DNA from: Corynebacterium silvaticum
GTDB lineage: Bacteria; Actinomycetota; Actinomycetes; Mycobacteriales; Mycobacteriaceae
Assembly: GCF_004382825.2 (NCBI RefSeq)
Contig: NZ_SDQO02000002.1
Location: 248,001 to 312,000 of the forward strand
Direction of reading: 5' to 3'
DNA: 64,000 nucleotides
Positions within the stretch are counted from its first letter, which is position 1. Every line of letters starts with the position of its first letter. The position numbers and the translations under genes were made by a program. This document shows, piece by piece, positions 28,438 to 36,641 of this stretch. A model generated the notes under the pieces. That model was not told where the DNA came from. It was given only the letters and a program-made list of their open reading frames with translations, and did not search any database.

Positions 28438-29393
28438 CTGGTGGCGTCGGCAAGCAATACAAGCGTGCCGGACACCTCACCGGAATCCAGCAACTCATGG
28501 GCTTTCTGAGCCTCTGACAGCGGCATCGTGGCATGAATGCGGTGAACGATTCTGCCCGATTCCAGCAACGGCCAGATGTTTTTCACCGTGTCAGCGACTA
28601 TCCGAGACTTATCCGAGCGGTCGCGCGCACGCAAAGCGGTGGCTGAGATCGTCCCGCGTTTGCTCAGCAACCGGCCGATATTCAGTTCGCCCTTCACCCC
28701 GCCCTGCATCCCGATGGTGACCTGATGCCCATCCATGGCTAGCGCACGGACATTCTGGTCAAGATACTTGGCTCCCATGATGTCCAAGATGCGGTCGCAC
28801 TTGTTCTTGAGAATCTCCGCGAAATCTTGCTCACGATAATTGATCAGGATGTCCGCGCCGAGCTCGCGACACACCTCAAGTTTTTCCGCGGAACCCGCCG
28901 TGACCGCCACCGTGGCGCCGATATGTTTAGCCATCTGAATAGCAAACGTGCCGATTCCGCCGGCACCGCCATGAATGAGGATCGTGTGCTCCGGCTTGAG
29001 ACCAGTCAGCATGCCGATATTCGACCATACGGTACACGCGACCTCAACGATTGCCGCGGCCTCAGCAAAGGAATAACCAGCAGGAATCGGCATGAGCTGT
29101 CCCTCAGGAACCACAGCGAGCTCCGCATAGCCGCCACCAGCCAAAAGACAGGCGACCTTGTCGCCCTTCTTCCACGAGGTATCGCCTGGATCTTCCACAA
29201 CGCCAGCGCACTCAAGTCCCAGAATCTCCGACTCTCCGGGAGGTGGCGGGTAATGTCCCGCAGCCTGCAGTAGGTCTGCACGGTTAACCCCGCTGGCCTT
29301 AACACGAATCAGGGCACAACCAGATTCTAGCTGCGGATCGGCGACGTCTTGATACGACAATTGCTTGTTTTCATCGATGATGATTGCCTTCAT
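28434..29393 (-). CDS. NADPH:quinone oxidoreductase-type protein
   Basis: 319 residues from the ATG at 29393. A longer frame runs through the tRNA-Ser gene and must be spurious upstream. Zinc-free MDR family: GroES-like N-terminus ('ASGVNRADLLQAAGHYPPPP') and NADPH Rossmann motif 'IHGGAGGIGTFAIQMAKHIG'. Counterpart of Rv3777, which has the same convergent arrangement with the aminotransferase-like gene. Substrate unknown. Confidence 0.9.
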   Translation of the reverse strand: MKAIIIDENKQLSYQDVADPQLESGCALIRVKASGVNRADLLQAAGHYPPPPGESEILGLECAGVVEDPGDTSWKKGDKVACLLAGGGYAELAVVPEGQLMPIPAGYSFAEAAAIVEVACTVWSNIGMLTGLKPEHTILIHGGAGGIGTFAIQMAKHIGATVAVTAGSAEKLEVCRELGADILINYREQDFAEILKNKCDRILDIMGAKYLDQNVRALAMDGHQVTIGMQGGVKGELNIGRLLSKRGTISATALRARDRSDKSRIVADTVKNIWPLLESGRIVHRIHATMPLSEAQKAHELLDSGEVSGTLVLLADATS

Positions 29394-29473
29394 ATCCACC
29401 CACTTTAAAGAAATTCGCCTACTTCGGGTAGACTCCTTAACTTGTTGGCACGCTTTAAGCGCGCGAACGCGAT

Positions 29474-29558
29474 GGAGATGTGGCAGAGCGGCCGAATGCA
29501 CTGGTCTTGAAAACCAGCGATGGGAAACCATCCCAGGGTTCAAATCCCTGCGTCTCCG
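29474..29558 (+). tRNA. tRNA-Ser (anticodon UGA)
   Basis: The acceptor stem GGAGATG pairs with CGTCTCC (one G-T). The anticodon stem-loop is CTGGT-CTTGAAA-ACCAG with anticodon TGA, followed by a long class II variable arm. CCA is not encoded. The 3' end is repeated at 30353. Confidence 0.95.
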
Positions 29559-29607
29559 CCGGTAGTGAAACCGCAGGTTGTGAGCGACCTGCGGTTTCTT
29601 CTTTTTG
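29542..29607 (+). repeat. Direct repeat, left copy (tRNA-Ser 3' end plus terminator)
   Basis: 66 bp covering the T-arm, acceptor 3' strand and terminator of tRNA-Ser. 61 of 66 bases match the copy at 30353-30418. A duplicated tRNA 3' end is the usual trace of site-specific integration; the enclosed segment is 0.8 kb. Confidence 0.75.
29568..29607 (+). terminator. tRNA-Ser terminator
   Basis: AAACCGCAGGT (29568-29578) pairs with ACCTGCGGTTT (29587-29597), followed by TCTTCTTTTT. Lies ten bases after the tRNA. Confidence 0.85.
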
Positions 29608-29622
29608 CTACTTAACCCAGGG

Positions 29623-30000
29623 CTAAGCGGTAGCGAGGTTCTTCGCAGTCTGATGGGTGACGCCGAGTAGCTGGCCGACGTCTCGATATGTGAGTCCTTG
29701 ATCGTGAAGCGCTTTGGCCGTGGAACGCATAGATGCTGTCGCCTCTTCCTGTGCTTTTGCTGCACGGTTACGCAGATCAAGGGCTTCTGCCACCTGTGAC
29801 TCGATGTCGCCCACAACGACGACGTTGATGGTGGCGGTTTCAGGGTGGGGTTCTATTTCGGGGAAAAGTTTCAGAGCATCGCGTACCATGTCTGGGATCT
29901 GGTCGAGACGGCGGGTTTGGGTAAGGATGTTGGGGCGTTCTTCTAGCTGAACCCCCCACCAGCCTTCTTCTCGGAAGGCTTTGGCGGTGTATGTGGTCAT
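29623..30000 (-). CDS. HicB-like antitoxin-type protein with C-terminal HTH (orphan)
   Basis: 125 residues. The N-terminal part ('YTAKAFREEGWWGVQLEE') has the degenerate HicB/RNase H-like fold start. The C-terminus 'LTYRDVGQLLGVTHQTAKNL' is a helix-turn-helix. No HicA toxin gene is next to it. A perfect inverted repeat 74 bp upstream is a likely autoregulatory site. It lies between two copies of the tRNA-Ser 3' end, so it is probably cargo left in a shrunken integrated element. Confidence 0.7.
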   Translation of the reverse strand: MTTYTAKAFREEGWWGVQLEERPNILTQTRRLDQIPDMVRDALKLFPEIEPHPETATINVVVVGDIESQVAEALDLRNRAAKAQEEATASMRSTAKALHDQGLTYRDVGQLLGVTHQTAKNLATA

Positions 30001-30073
30001 GTTCCTATTCGATTCCTAGTTATTTGCCGGTTTCTCTGTGTCAGGGGAGTGGGCCATTTTGTCACATCGATTT

Positions 30074-30112
30074 GTAAAATTAACTTTACGAGTTTTGTAA
30101 AGTTAATTTTAC
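30074..30112. promoter_or_regulatory. Perfect inverted repeat, likely operator
   Basis: GTAAAATTAACTTTAC (30074-30089) and its exact reverse complement (30097-30112) are separated by 7 bases. Each arm is itself near-palindromic (GTAAA-N6-TTTAC), so this looks like two adjacent dimer sites, upstream of the HicB-like gene. Confidence 0.65.
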
Positions 30113-30312
30113 GGGTTTTAAAGTGGGAGTACTACCCTGACTTTCTCCCACGGTCACGGTAACGAGCTGGGGGCAGGTCGCGTGTAAGGCGTCCGACGGA
30201 GTGGCGCAGTGAGTCTTGAGCGCGTCCTGAGCGTAGAACAGGTGTTGTGTGTTCATCTGTCCGCAATAGGTGGGCAGGTGTCCTGGCTCGCCGGGGTGTT
30301 TCCTGTTTCACT

Positions 30313-30332
30313 TATGGCACGTATATGGCACG
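30313..30332 (+). repeat. Paired 9-bp direct repeat at 11-bp spacing
   Basis: TATGGCACG at 30313 and again at 30324. It lies 21 bp from the duplicated tRNA-Ser end, where integrase arm sites would be expected. Role inferred. Confidence 0.4.
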
Positions 30333-30352
30333 CGCCGGGGGTGGTGGTTGTT

Positions 30353-30418
30353 AAATCCCTGCGTCTCCGCTGCTAGTGAAACCACAGGTTGTGAGTGACC
30401 TGCGTTTTCTTCTTTTTG
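30353..30418 (+). repeat. Direct repeat, right copy of tRNA-Ser 3' end
   Basis: Matches 29542-29607 at 61 of 66 positions. The hairpin is imperfect here (CCACAGGT / ACCTGCGT), so the left copy is the working terminator. Candidate attachment-site remnant. Confidence 0.7.
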
Positions 30419-30630
30419 TCTGGATATGTGGGGTTAGGGGGAAAATGTGTGTCGGGTCGGCGTGTCGTAAAGAGCTGGTTGCTCTGTTTGCTGGTCGTTT
30501 TTCAACCAGCGGGGTTGAAGGTGTTCTTTGGTGACTCGAAGAAAGGATGCAACCATTTCCCTTTCGAACGAGGTGTTCCTGGCTTTTGTAGAGGCGAGTG
30601 TGAGCTAGGGGCAACAGGAGCGAGACTCAG

Positions 30631-31669
30631 TCAACGATGAGAATCTTCTTTCTTCATTAAAGATAAAACAGTGGACACAGTGTCCACTTGCATGCTTCCG
30701 TCTAGGACGGAAACAAAAGCCCCACGATAATTCTTTAGATCTAGGACAATCGCCGACCCAAATCCGTTGGCATAACCGTTATGCCATGCCAGCTCACCAG
30801 TGGAACCAGTGGCCTCCTGAATAAACCACCCGGCTCCGATGGAATGCGGTAGGCCGTCAGAGCTTTCAAAATCTGTACGGCTTAATGGCGTGAAAGCGCT
30901 TGTCCAGCCCGGCAGCGGATGGTTGAGTATGGCGTCCAGAATGATGATCATATCGTCTGCTGACGCTCGAACCCCACCAGCTGGAGCGTAGCCTTCTCCC
31001 GTCCAAGGTTCCTGTGTGGTGTTGAATATGCTCAATCCGGGAACGTCGCCAGACAGCTCTAGATCGCCGGGTCCCGGCACATATAGGCTCGGGCAGCCCA
31101 GCGGTTTTGCTATGCGATTGGCAATGAGATCCGGATAGGAGACTCCATCGGCGGCGGCCAAGGCGTGCCCAAGCGCAGAACCCCCAAGATTGGAATAGTG
31201 AAATCCTTCGGGACGGACAGGGGCTTTTCTTAAATGGGAGACAAACTCCTCGAGAGTTTCCGGTTGGGGATCTTTCCTCCGCAACAGACGCCAACGAGAC
31301 CGGAACGAAGCGCGTCGTCCGCCACCAATGGTTGGCAATCCGGAAGTGTGAGTCACGAGAGATTCCCGGGTTACTAAACCGGCGTCCACACCAATCAATG
31401 GAAGGAATTTATTCAAGGTGTCTTCTCCTGACACAGTGCCTTCAGTGACCATTGAGGAGTAGATCAACCCATTGAGGGCTTTGCCTATCGACCCCATGTG
31501 GAACGTACGCTCTGGGGCAACCCCCACTCCCGCAGTAAGTGATCCGTTTGGGGAGTCCAGGACTAACGAACGCTACGCACGCTCCGAGATGATCCGTTCC
31601 GTCCAGCTCGCGTTGAAGCTTCGCTGATAACAAGCGATCACCGTAAAGGTGTGTGAGTTTATCCTTCAT
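30631..31669 (-). pseudogene. Beta-lactamase-related serine hydrolase, frameshifted
   Basis: The body (30631 to about 31555) encodes a class C-type serine hydrolase with 'MGSIGKAL' (SxxK), 'YSNLG' (YxN) and 'WHNGYANGFG'. The N-terminal part, from the ATG at 31669 ('MKDKLTHLYGDRLL'), is in a different frame. The frames meet near 31550 at a CCCCAAA run, where a one-base change would give a continuous product of about 345 residues. No clear signal peptide. Substrate unknown; probably inactive. Confidence 0.75.
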
Positions 31670-31739
31670 ACTGCACCTATTTCCAAAGTTGCAGTACTTC
31701 CATGATCGCTTCTCCAAAAGCAGACTATCCACGATAGTC

Positions 31740-32123
31740 CTACTCTCCTGATGCGATGATGCAGGCCATTAATGGAATCACTCGGGCCGCAGGAATCTCG
31801 TAATAGCCGCGAGTAACTGCCTGTAGCCAGCCGGCATCCACAAGTTGTCGTAAGTGATGATGTAGCTGGCCTGTAGTCCCCAAAATATCCAGAACAGCCA
31901 AATCGGCCGTCTTATGAGTTCCATTCATGATGCACCTCAATAACTCCAGACGTACAGGGTGTCCAAGAGCAGCTAAAGCCGCAGCGCTGCCATTCCATTC
32001 TCTGTTGAGTAGATTCTCGGAAAGTCGCTCTTGTTGCCAAGAACGGACGCGATGAGTTTGTTTCGTCTTGTTCTGGTGATCTTCTGCTAAATCCTCAAAG
32101 TGATTTTTGGGGAACGGGAAGAT
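31740..32123 (-). pseudogene. ArsR-type winged-helix regulator lacking a start codon
   Basis: The frame 31740-32129 encodes a winged-helix domain: 'AALAALGHPVRLELLRCI', 'TGQLHHHLRQLVDAGWL'. Upstream it meets a stop at 32130 without any ATG, GTG or TTG before the HTH; the first such codon is the TTG at 31940, inside the domain. The N-terminus is lost or mutated. It is on the same strand as the broken hydrolase, 70 bp upstream, and probably once controlled it. Confidence 0.6.
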
Positions 32124-32146
32124 GGGTAGCTAAGCAGTCTGTACGG

Positions 32147-32356
32147 CTAAGAGCGTTCTTCCTCTTTGCTGGGGTTTTCATCTAAAGTTCCTAGGGCTCC
32201 TCCGATAAAAACAATGATGGCCGAGACTACAAATGCGATAGCAATGGATACGGCGATAACGGAAAATTCGTTCCAATCTGTTGTGCTACGAAGTGCTCGT
32301 GACGCGATTAACGCGACTACGATTCCGGATATAAATGGAACCTTTTTCTGTTGCAT
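32147..32356 (-). CDS. Small membrane protein
   Basis: 69 residues from the ATG at 32356; a TTG at 32386 is also possible. Two membrane segments ('VPFISGIVVALIASRAL', 'VIAVSIAIAFVVSAIIVFIGG') and an acidic tail ('ENPSKEEERS'). No known family. Lies just upstream of the ArsR-type pseudogene on the same strand. Confidence 0.55.
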   Translation of the reverse strand: MQQKKVPFISGIVVALIASRALRSTTDWNEFSVIAVSIAIAFVVSAIIVFIGGALGTLDENPSKEEERS

Positions 32357-32855
32357 AGCCTCATTCTTTCGTAGCGTAGAGATCAAAAAGGATGATTAGT
32401 TAGCGTTTGGGACAAAGTGCTTCTTTAGCTGCCTGGCAAGGACGATACGGCACCACTTTTGAGAAGCAGAAGCAATTAGCAATTGCGTCAAAAAGGATCG
32501 TTAGTGCATTTAGGAGCTAGATTCTTTGTATTTCTGTTTCTGTTACGAGAGCTCTTTTAATGAATAACCATTAGAACGTATCAAGTCAGGTATCTTCATA
32601 CTCGCGTACATATCTGCTTGAAGCAAGCGTCTATTCTCGCGCCAACGCAGTCTTTAAAACCGCTAGAGCATAGCAACAAAGATCTCGCCCAAATGTTCGT
32701 TGGTGCATTTTGCAGTAAACTGCTTCCGCGCCGGCCATTGTGTAGATGCACGGTGAATCCGTGGCCTACTATGAGTCCACCGTCGACGAGGAGAATCTCG
32801 GTCCGGACGGCTCAGCGGACGGAATCAAGCCCGCTGAGGCTGGGGGTTCATACTA
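32357..32855. other. Intergenic region without a convincing gene
   Basis: AT-rich sequence with two similar 'AAAAAGGAT' segments near 32385 and 32490. From 32746 a short plus-strand frame ('MHGESVAYYESTVDEENLGP') runs antisense into the aminotransferase 3' end; it may be a gene fragment. No RNA gene seen. Confidence 0.5.
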
Positions 32856-33887
32856 CTATGAGAAGCTTGCATCCCAGGCAGCAAGAAGGCGATCGGTTTC
32901 CTCGCTATTGGTCACGGTGATTCGGACTCCCTCAGGGAATGCGCGGACGACCACGTCATGGTTGCGGAGCTGCTCAGCTATTTCCATGGGGGACTCTGGG
33001 CGGGAATCGGCGGGGATCCATACAAAGTTGGCTTGAGAGTGGCCTGCGCCAACATGGTCAGCTACGCGGTCGCGATTGGTCACTACCTCTTCAGTGCGTT
33101 CCATGAGCTCGTCGAGGCTTTCTAATGAGGCGATTGCGCCCGCCTGAGCAACGGCGTTCACGCCGAAGGGGAGAGCGACTTTATTGAGCGCTTCAATGAG
33201 GCTAGGGGAGCCGAAAGCGTAACCGATTCGGATGCCTGCCAAACCAAAAGCCTTAGAGAAGGTTCGGAGGCCTACGAGGTTGGGGTAGGCATCGATAAGC
33301 TCTGTGGCAAGAGGCGTATCCTCTGCGTGGACGTACTCGATATAGGCCTCATCAAGCGCAACAAGCACATTGCTTGGGACCTTGTTCATGAACGCTAGGA
33401 ACGCGTCTTGAGAGATGAGAGTGCCCGTTGGGTTATTGGGGTTGCACACGAAAATGAGTCGAGTATTTTCTGTGATGGCTGCGGCCATGGCATCAAGATC
33501 ATTGAAGCCCTCTTTAAGCGGTACGGCTACCGGCGTAGCGCCAGTCACATGCACAAAGATGGGGTAGGCCTCGAAGCTGCGCCAAGGGAAAATCACCTCA
33601 TCGCCTGGGCCGGCGGAGATCTGAACTAATTGCTGGCAGAGAGCGGAAGAACCGCAGCCCACTGCCACTTGTTGGGCGTCTAAACCGAGATGTTCGGCCA
33701 GGCGTTTTCTAATCTCCTCAGCACCCATGTCTGGGTAACGGTTAACGGTGGTAGCGGCTTTTGCCATCGCCTCCGCTGCGCCGGGAAGTGGGCCGAAGGC
33801 GACCTCGTTGCTAGAAAGTTTTAACGCATGGTCTGCCTGTTTTCCAGGGACATACGTGGGAATCTGTGCCAGGTCTTCGCGAATCAT
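32856..33887 (-). CDS. pat: HisC/Pat-type aminotransferase
   Basis: 343-residue fold-type I PLP aminotransferase. 'FVCNPNNPTGT' is the cofactor Asn/Pro loop, 'VALDEAYIEYV' carries the Asp and Tyr, the Schiff-base Lys is in 'RTFSKAFGLAGIRIGYA', and 'GVRITVTN' holds the carboxylate-binding Arg. In Corynebacterium such proteins are annotated as aromatic amino acid or histidinol-phosphate aminotransferases; the paralogue hisC2 lies near the equivalent locus in Mycobacterium. Whether it acts in Phe/Tyr or His synthesis cannot be decided here. Confidence 0.88.
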   Translation of the reverse strand: MIREDLAQIPTYVPGKQADHALKLSSNEVAFGPLPGAAEAMAKAATTVNRYPDMGAEEIRKRLAEHLGLDAQQVAVGCGSSALCQQLVQISAGPGDEVIFPWRSFEAYPIFVHVTGATPVAVPLKEGFNDLDAMAAAITENTRLIFVCNPNNPTGTLISQDAFLAFMNKVPSNVLVALDEAYIEYVHAEDTPLATELIDAYPNLVGLRTFSKAFGLAGIRIGYAFGSPSLIEALNKVALPFGVNAVAQAGAIASLESLDELMERTEEVVTNRDRVADHVGAGHSQANFVWIPADSRPESPMEIAEQLRNHDVVVRAFPEGVRITVTNSEETDRLLAAWDASFS

Positions 33888-33993
33888 GGCGTTAGTTTAT
33901 CCTTTGGCTAGTAATTTCGTTCACTGGCCTTGCGTTTTGTCTAAAACGCCGTTCGCGATTAATATTAAGTGAGATTCTTTAAACGGAATCGCT

Positions 33994-34082
33994 GGAGACG
34001 TGCCAGAGCGGCCGAATGGGGCTCCCTGCTAAGGAGTTGACTTGTTTACGCAGGTCCGGAGGTTCAAATCCTCTCGTCTCCG
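33994..34082 (+). tRNA. tRNA-Ser (anticodon GCU)
   Basis: Acceptor GGAGACG pairs with CGTCTCC. The anticodon stem CTCC/GGAG encloses anticodon GCT, and a long class II variable arm follows. CCA not encoded. Confidence 0.95.
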
Positions 34083-34129
34083 CTCACTCTCACTTCGGTG
34101 GGAGCGTTTCACCGGGCCTGGTGGAACTT

Positions 34130-34202
34130 GCGCCCGTAGCTCAACGGATAGAGCATCTGACTACGGATCAGAAGGTTGGGGGTTCGAATCCCTCCGGGCG
34201 CA
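34130..34202 (+). tRNA. tRNA-Arg (anticodon ACG), copy 1
   Basis: 73 nt, acceptor GCGCCCG/CGGGCGC, anticodon loop with ACG. Identical to the gene at 40641. In C. diphtheriae duplicated tRNA-Arg genes are the corynephage attachment sites; this copy appears unoccupied. Confidence 0.95.
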
Positions 34203-34208
34203 CGATTA

Positions 34209-34246
34209 AAACCCCAGCTCACAGTATGTGTGGGCTGGGGTTTCTT
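34209..34246 (+). terminator. tRNA-Arg terminator, copy 1
   Basis: AAACCCCAGC (34209-34218) pairs with GCTGGGGTTT (34234-34243), followed by CTTT. The sequence after the second tRNA-Arg is similar. Confidence 0.85.
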
Positions 34247-34746
34247 TGCGTGTTTAGTGTGGGTGGGTGCTTGCCTTTTGCCCTGTGGCTCTTGCCCGTT
34301 GTCGTTTTTGAGAACGCAGCATGTTCTTGTCTTGGTGTTTTGCTAGCTGGATAACCCCTAGCGTTCTCAAAAACGACACAAGGTCTAGCCGCAGGCCCTA
34401 ACCCTGTGCTTGTGGCAGCGCGCATCATAACGTTCATTTGGGGTTATCCTTCCTGCCTGTTTTCGCCGCAGAAAACCTCCACTTATGTGTTATCTAGCGA
34501 GCATTCCCCATTATGGGGGAGTGTCGAACCTATGCAAGCGTGGCATTTGTACAGGTGAAGCGATTTTTGCGGATTTGTCTTGGAATTTTTGGGAAAGTCT
34601 TCCCTTATAGGGGGTAAAGATTACGGCTTGTCACTGTAGATTACTGAGTGTCTTTCTTCACATCACCGTGATAATCGTGCACCCAGATGGTGGAGAAGCT
34701 GATCATTTTGCACTGAATGTGCGCGAACTAGCTGGAAAGTGAGTCC
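34247..34746. other. Intergenic region with inverted-repeat element, no gene
   Basis: No coding frame with support. It contains the second copy of the inverted-repeat element (34300-34378) and then AT-rich sequence that probably holds the promoter of the dicarboxylate symporter. Confidence 0.6.
34300..34378. repeat. Inverted-repeat element, copy B
   Basis: Perfect 18-bp arms (34300-34317 and 34361-34378) around a 43-bp centre. The right arm with its CTA prefix (34358-34378) is identical over 21 bp to 25346-25366. Probably a dispersed palindromic element. Confidence 0.75.
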
Positions 34747-36321
34747 GTGAGTACCCCCATTACACATGAGTCTTCAGAACACGCGTTGGCTGAAGACGCA
34801 GAAGTCCGCGATCAAAGTGAACGCCGTCGCCAGATTATTGGCCTTTTTGTTGGTCTGGCACTGGCAGCGTTGGTGTATCTGATTTTCCCTGAGTCTTCTG
34901 TAGACGTGGTGAGCTCTGCCGATTCCAAGGGCTCCTATACTCACGGTGCATTGAGGATCACAGCCGCTATTGCAGTTTTGATGGGGGCTTGGTGGATGAC
35001 TGAAGCCATTCCTCTGGCGGCTACAGCTCTGGTGCCGCTGGTTGCGTTCCCTTTGCTGCAGGTCATTGAGTTTTCTAAGATCTCAGCGCCGTATGCCTCG
35101 CCAACGATTTTCTTGTTCATGGGTGGGTTTATCTTGGCGCTCGGGATGCAGCGTTGGAATCTGCATCGTCGTCTGGCTTTGAGCGTGGTGTTGCTGGTTG
35201 GCACTAAGCCCAAGCAGCTTGTCGCTGGCTTTATGTTGGCGACTGGGTTCTTATCTATGTGGGTGTCTAACACCGCAACGGCCGTAGTGATGCTTCCCAT
35301 TGGCGTTTCTGTTCTTCAGCTCACTGCGGAATCCGTTGGTGGAATGCGCGCACAGAAGAAGTTTGCCACGAGTCTGATGCTGGCGATCGCCTATTCTGCT
35401 TCGATCGGCTCATTGGGAACGATCATTGGTACGCCTCCGAATGCGCTGCTGGTGGCGTACATGGCGGAGAACCATGATGTTCACATTGGTTTTGGCACGT
35501 GGATGCTCGTAGGCGTGCCACTTGCCCTGGTGTACATGGTCATCGCGTGGTTCATCTTGGTGACCGTATTTAAGCCGGAAGTGGACACGATTCCTGGTGG
35601 TCGAGAGATGATCAAGGAAGAGCTGCACAAGATGGGTGCGATGAAGTTTGGTGAAGCCGCCACGGCTGTCATCTTCGCAAGCGCAACCCTTGCGTGGGTT
35701 TTTGTTCCGCTGGTTATTAAGTGGATGGGGTGGAAGGTCTCCATTGCAGATGCCGTTATCGGTTTGGTTGCCTCGATGCTGCTGTTCCTGATCCCTGCGG
35801 ATCGTAAGACGGGTACCCGCTTGATGGATTGGAAGACCGCTAATGAGCTTCCTTGGGACGTGCTGTTGTTGTTCGGTGGCGGCTTGGCATTGTCCAAGAT
35901 GTTCTCGGAGTCGGGATTGTCCCTGTGGATTGGTGAGACAGCTAAGGGCCTGGGAGTCCTGCCGTTGATCCTGCTCATCGGCGCTATTGCTGCACTGGTG
36001 CTCATCCTCACGGAATTTACGTCCAATACTGCAACTGCGGCGACCTTCCTGCCGATTATGGCTGGCGTGGCAGTGGGCATTGGGCTGAATGCGAATGGTG
36101 ATCAGAACATTCTTCTGCTCACTATCCCGGTTGCGCTCTCAGCGACCTGTGCGTTTATGCTCCCGGTGGCAACCCCACCTAACGCAATCGCGTATAGCTC
36201 TGGCTTTGTAAAGATCGGCGACATGGTCAAGGGTGGCGTGTGGCTGAACTTGATCGGAATCATTCTGGTTACTCTGGTGACCTACTTCTTGGCGATCCCG
36301 GTTTTTGACATAGTTCTTTAA
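34747..36321 (+). CDS. SLC13/DASS-family sodium:dicarboxylate symporter
   Basis: 524-residue membrane transporter. Both SNT motifs are present: 'WVSNTATAVVMLPI' in the first half and 'TEFTSNTATAATFLPI' in the second, marking the inverted-repeat substrate and sodium sites; 'GTIIGTPPNALLVA' is another family signature. Likely substrates are succinate, fumarate or malate, as for characterised Corynebacterium members. Starts with GTG. A terminator follows the stop by 21 bp. Confidence 0.9.
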   Translation: MSTPITHESSEHALAEDAEVRDQSERRRQIIGLFVGLALAALVYLIFPESSVDVVSSADSKGSYTHGALRITAAIAVLMGAWWMTEAIPLAATALVPLVAFPLLQVIEFSKISAPYASPTIFLFMGGFILALGMQRWNLHRRLALSVVLLVGTKPKQLVAGFMLATGFLSMWVSNTATAVVMLPIGVSVLQLTAESVGGMRAQKKFATSLMLAIAYSASIGSLGTIIGTPPNALLVAYMAENHDVHIGFGTWMLVGVPLALVYMVIAWFILVTVFKPEVDTIPGGREMIKEELHKMGAMKFGEAATAVIFASATLAWVFVPLVIKWMGWKVSIADAVIGLVASMLLFLIPADRKTGTRLMDWKTANELPWDVLLLFGGGLALSKMFSESGLSLWIGETAKGLGVLPLILLIGAIAALVLILTEFTSNTATAATFLPIMAGVAVGIGLNANGDQNILLLTIPVALSATCAFMLPVATPPNAIAYSSGFVKIGDMVKGGVWLNLIGIILVTLVTYFLAIPVFDIVL

Positions 36322-36342
36322 CCGTCTATAAAACCCAGTAAG

Positions 36343-36374
36343 GCACCGAATGTCTTATGATGTTCGGTGCTTTT
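36343..36374 (+). terminator. Terminator after the dicarboxylate symporter
   Basis: GCACCGAA (36343-36350) pairs with TTCGGTGC (36363-36370) and is followed by TTTT. Confidence 0.85.
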
Positions 36375-36641
36375 GTGTGACTGAACTTTGCCCCCAATAA
36401 GGGTCGAAAATCCTGTAAAACAGCAGTCGTCTGACGTTAAAATCACTAAATCGTTCCCAAGGGGTTGGGTGGCGGGTTATTGTAATGGTGAGCTTCCCTC
36501 TGGGTGTTACTGAGCCGGTCAGGGTGCACTTTTGTTGGTGTTGGTGCATTGCCGGTGTCCTCGGGCATGACCGGATGATCCCCCGCTAAGTCCATCGTGG
36601 CCTGCACTTGTTGGCCATATGAGCCTTGAGGAGCAGCCGTT
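36375..36641 (+). promoter_or_regulatory. Leader of the PTS operon with RAT-like antiterminator target
   Basis: 36502-36529 reads like a ribonucleic antiterminator site (GGGTGTTACTG ... GTCAGG ... AC; consensus GGATTGTTACTG ... GCAGGCAAAACC). It lies about 110 bp before a BglG-type antiterminator gene, as expected for autoregulated PTS operons. A GC-rich hairpin (GCCGGT ... ACCGG) follows at about 36550-36575 and could be the regulated terminator, although its T-run is poor. Confidence 0.5.

Larger units (their letters stand above)
30113..30630. other. Intergenic accessory sequence without a gene
   Basis: No convincing coding frame. It holds the right copy of the tRNA-Ser repeat (30353-30418), a paired TATGGCACG repeat (30313-30332), and otherwise unremarkable sequence up to the broken hydrolase gene. 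Probably the remains of an integrated element and its flank. Confidence 0.6.

Noticed and set aside
29394..29816. Upstream extension of the quinone oxidoreductase frame
   Set aside because: It reads backwards through tRNA-Ser and has low-quality sequence; the ATG at 29393 gives the correct family length.
32746..33036. Plus-strand frame MHGESVAYYEST...
   Set aside because: More than half is antisense to the 3' end of the aminotransferase. The rest might be a gene fragment but has no support.
34016..34354. Plus-strand frame spanning tRNA-Ser(GCU) and tRNA-Arg
   Set aside because: It runs through two tRNAs and the first terminator, so it cannot be a real gene.
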